64,000 nt of DNA from the NCBI RefSeq assembly GCF_040115645.1, contig NC_089571.1, forward strand, positions 2,232,001 through 2,296,000, given 5' to 3'. The DNA comes from Euwallacea fornicatus. Taxonomy: Eukaryota > Arthropoda > Insecta > Coleoptera > Curculionidae. Below, one piece after another: positions 63,597-64,000 of the stretch; position 1 is the first letter of the stretch, and the number at the start of each line of letters is the position of its first letter. Position numbers and translations under genes: made by a program. The notes under the pieces are model-generated. The model was given only the letters and a program-made list of their open reading frames with translations, had not been told where the DNA came from and did not search any database.

Positions 63597-63707
63597 CGCC
63601 GGTTTGAATGCGATTGGCGTTGGTTCGGGCGGCTGGCTGCATGTTAGTCGGCGGTCGGGTCGGTCCCTCGCCACCCACTCTCACTAAGTAAAAATTCAAG
63701 AATACAT

Positions 63708-63715
63708 TGACGTCA
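63708..63715. promoter_or_regulatory. Perfect CRE palindrome TGACGTCA
   Basis: Full 8-base cAMP-response element consensus (CREB/ATF family binding site), about 210 bases upstream of the candidate plus-strand ATG and 255 from the minus-strand ATG. Occupancy is not shown by sequence alone. Confidence 0.5.
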
Positions 63716-63924
63716 TACGGGAATCGGTAGAGCGTGGTGATTAGGGGGACATTATTGAGGGGAATCGATGAATTAGTGTGTTTCCTCAGTGCTAGAGAAT
63801 GGGCTTTTTTCGGTACTCCTTCATGCGTCGCGGCCTCTGGTCGTTTAATTTTGCATTGGGTTCTGGTGCCCTAGTTTTGGGCTAATTGAAGTTGATGGTT
63901 TTTTTCCCAGGGAGGCCGTCAGTT

Positions 63925-64000
63925 ATGTCTGTTATGGGTAATAAAGTTAATTCTGGTAACTTTCGAGGTCATAAATTTGTAAAACGTCGTCGAGAATTTA
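63925..64000 (+). CDS. Candidate first coding exon, runs off window
   Basis: After a strong acceptor-like TTTTTTTCCCAG at 63910, the frame from ATG at 63925 is open to the end of the window (25 codons): MSVMGNKVNSGNFRG and a basic stretch KRRRE. A second ATG in the better context GTTATGGG would start MGNKVNS, which weakly resembles an N-myristoylation signal (Gly2 with Asn3), so a membrane-attached product is possible. I do not recognise the gene. Too short for certainty; the exon could also be 5' UTR. Confidence 0.35.
   Translation, partial: MSVMGNKVNSGNFRGHKFVKRRREF

Larger units (their letters stand above)
63470..63910. promoter_or_regulatory. Candidate divergent promoter
   Basis: Lies between the ATG of the minus-strand gene (63452) and the candidate plus-strand ATG (63925). 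The part 63600-63680 is clearly richer in G+C and CpG (CGGTTCGGGCGGCTGGC-like runs) than the AT-rich surroundings, and a CRE and a palindrome lie within it. No TATA box at a convincing distance is visible. Promoter function is inference. Confidence 0.45.

Overview
This is eukaryotic, almost certainly insect DNA: AT-rich, with long introns, canonical GT/AG splice sites and a heavy load of decayed mariner, Tc1-like, hAT and non-LTR elements. A beetle is my best guess from this element mixture, but nothing in the window proves the order.

Left part (1-26.7 kb): one plus-strand gene, a class A (rhodopsin-family) GPCR that most resembles adenosine-type receptors. Three coding exons are visible: 1-232 (TM3-TM4, start lies off the window), 12435-12711 (ECL2, TM5, ICL3, TM6) and 26185-26724 (TM7, C-tail, stop). 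Splice phases match throughout. Its two introns (12.2 and 13.5 kb) are filled with transposon remnants, mostly in the minus orientation.

Middle (26.7-35.5 kb): intergenic space with a LINE tail (27.4 kb) and a 1346-bp Tc1/mariner-superfamily element whose two TIRs and TA target sites can be read (28708-30053).

Right part (35.5-63.5 kb): I propose a previously unlisted minus-strand gene made of three small exons spread over 28 kb (63397-63452, 45048-45180, 35525-35632). ATG, both introns, phases and stop are consistent and give a 98-residue protein with a low-complexity middle and a charged helical C-terminus; I do not recognise it. Its introns hold several TEs: a 1.2-kb mariner and a 357-bp deletion derivative of the same family, a 337-bp foldback MITE with 161-bp arms, a hAT remnant with 15-bp TIRs and target duplication, and a possible LTR/gag remnant.

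Extreme right (63.45-64.0 kb): a locally GC-richer stretch with a perfect CRE (TGACGTCA), lying between the minus-gene ATG and a candidate plus-strand first coding exon that runs off the window. It looks like a divergent promoter. The GPCR and the small gene are convergent.

Most other long open frames are chance or belong to TE debris. No tRNA, rRNA, CRISPR or bacterial-type feature was seen. All exon models are by eye and rest on splice-site fit and reading frame.
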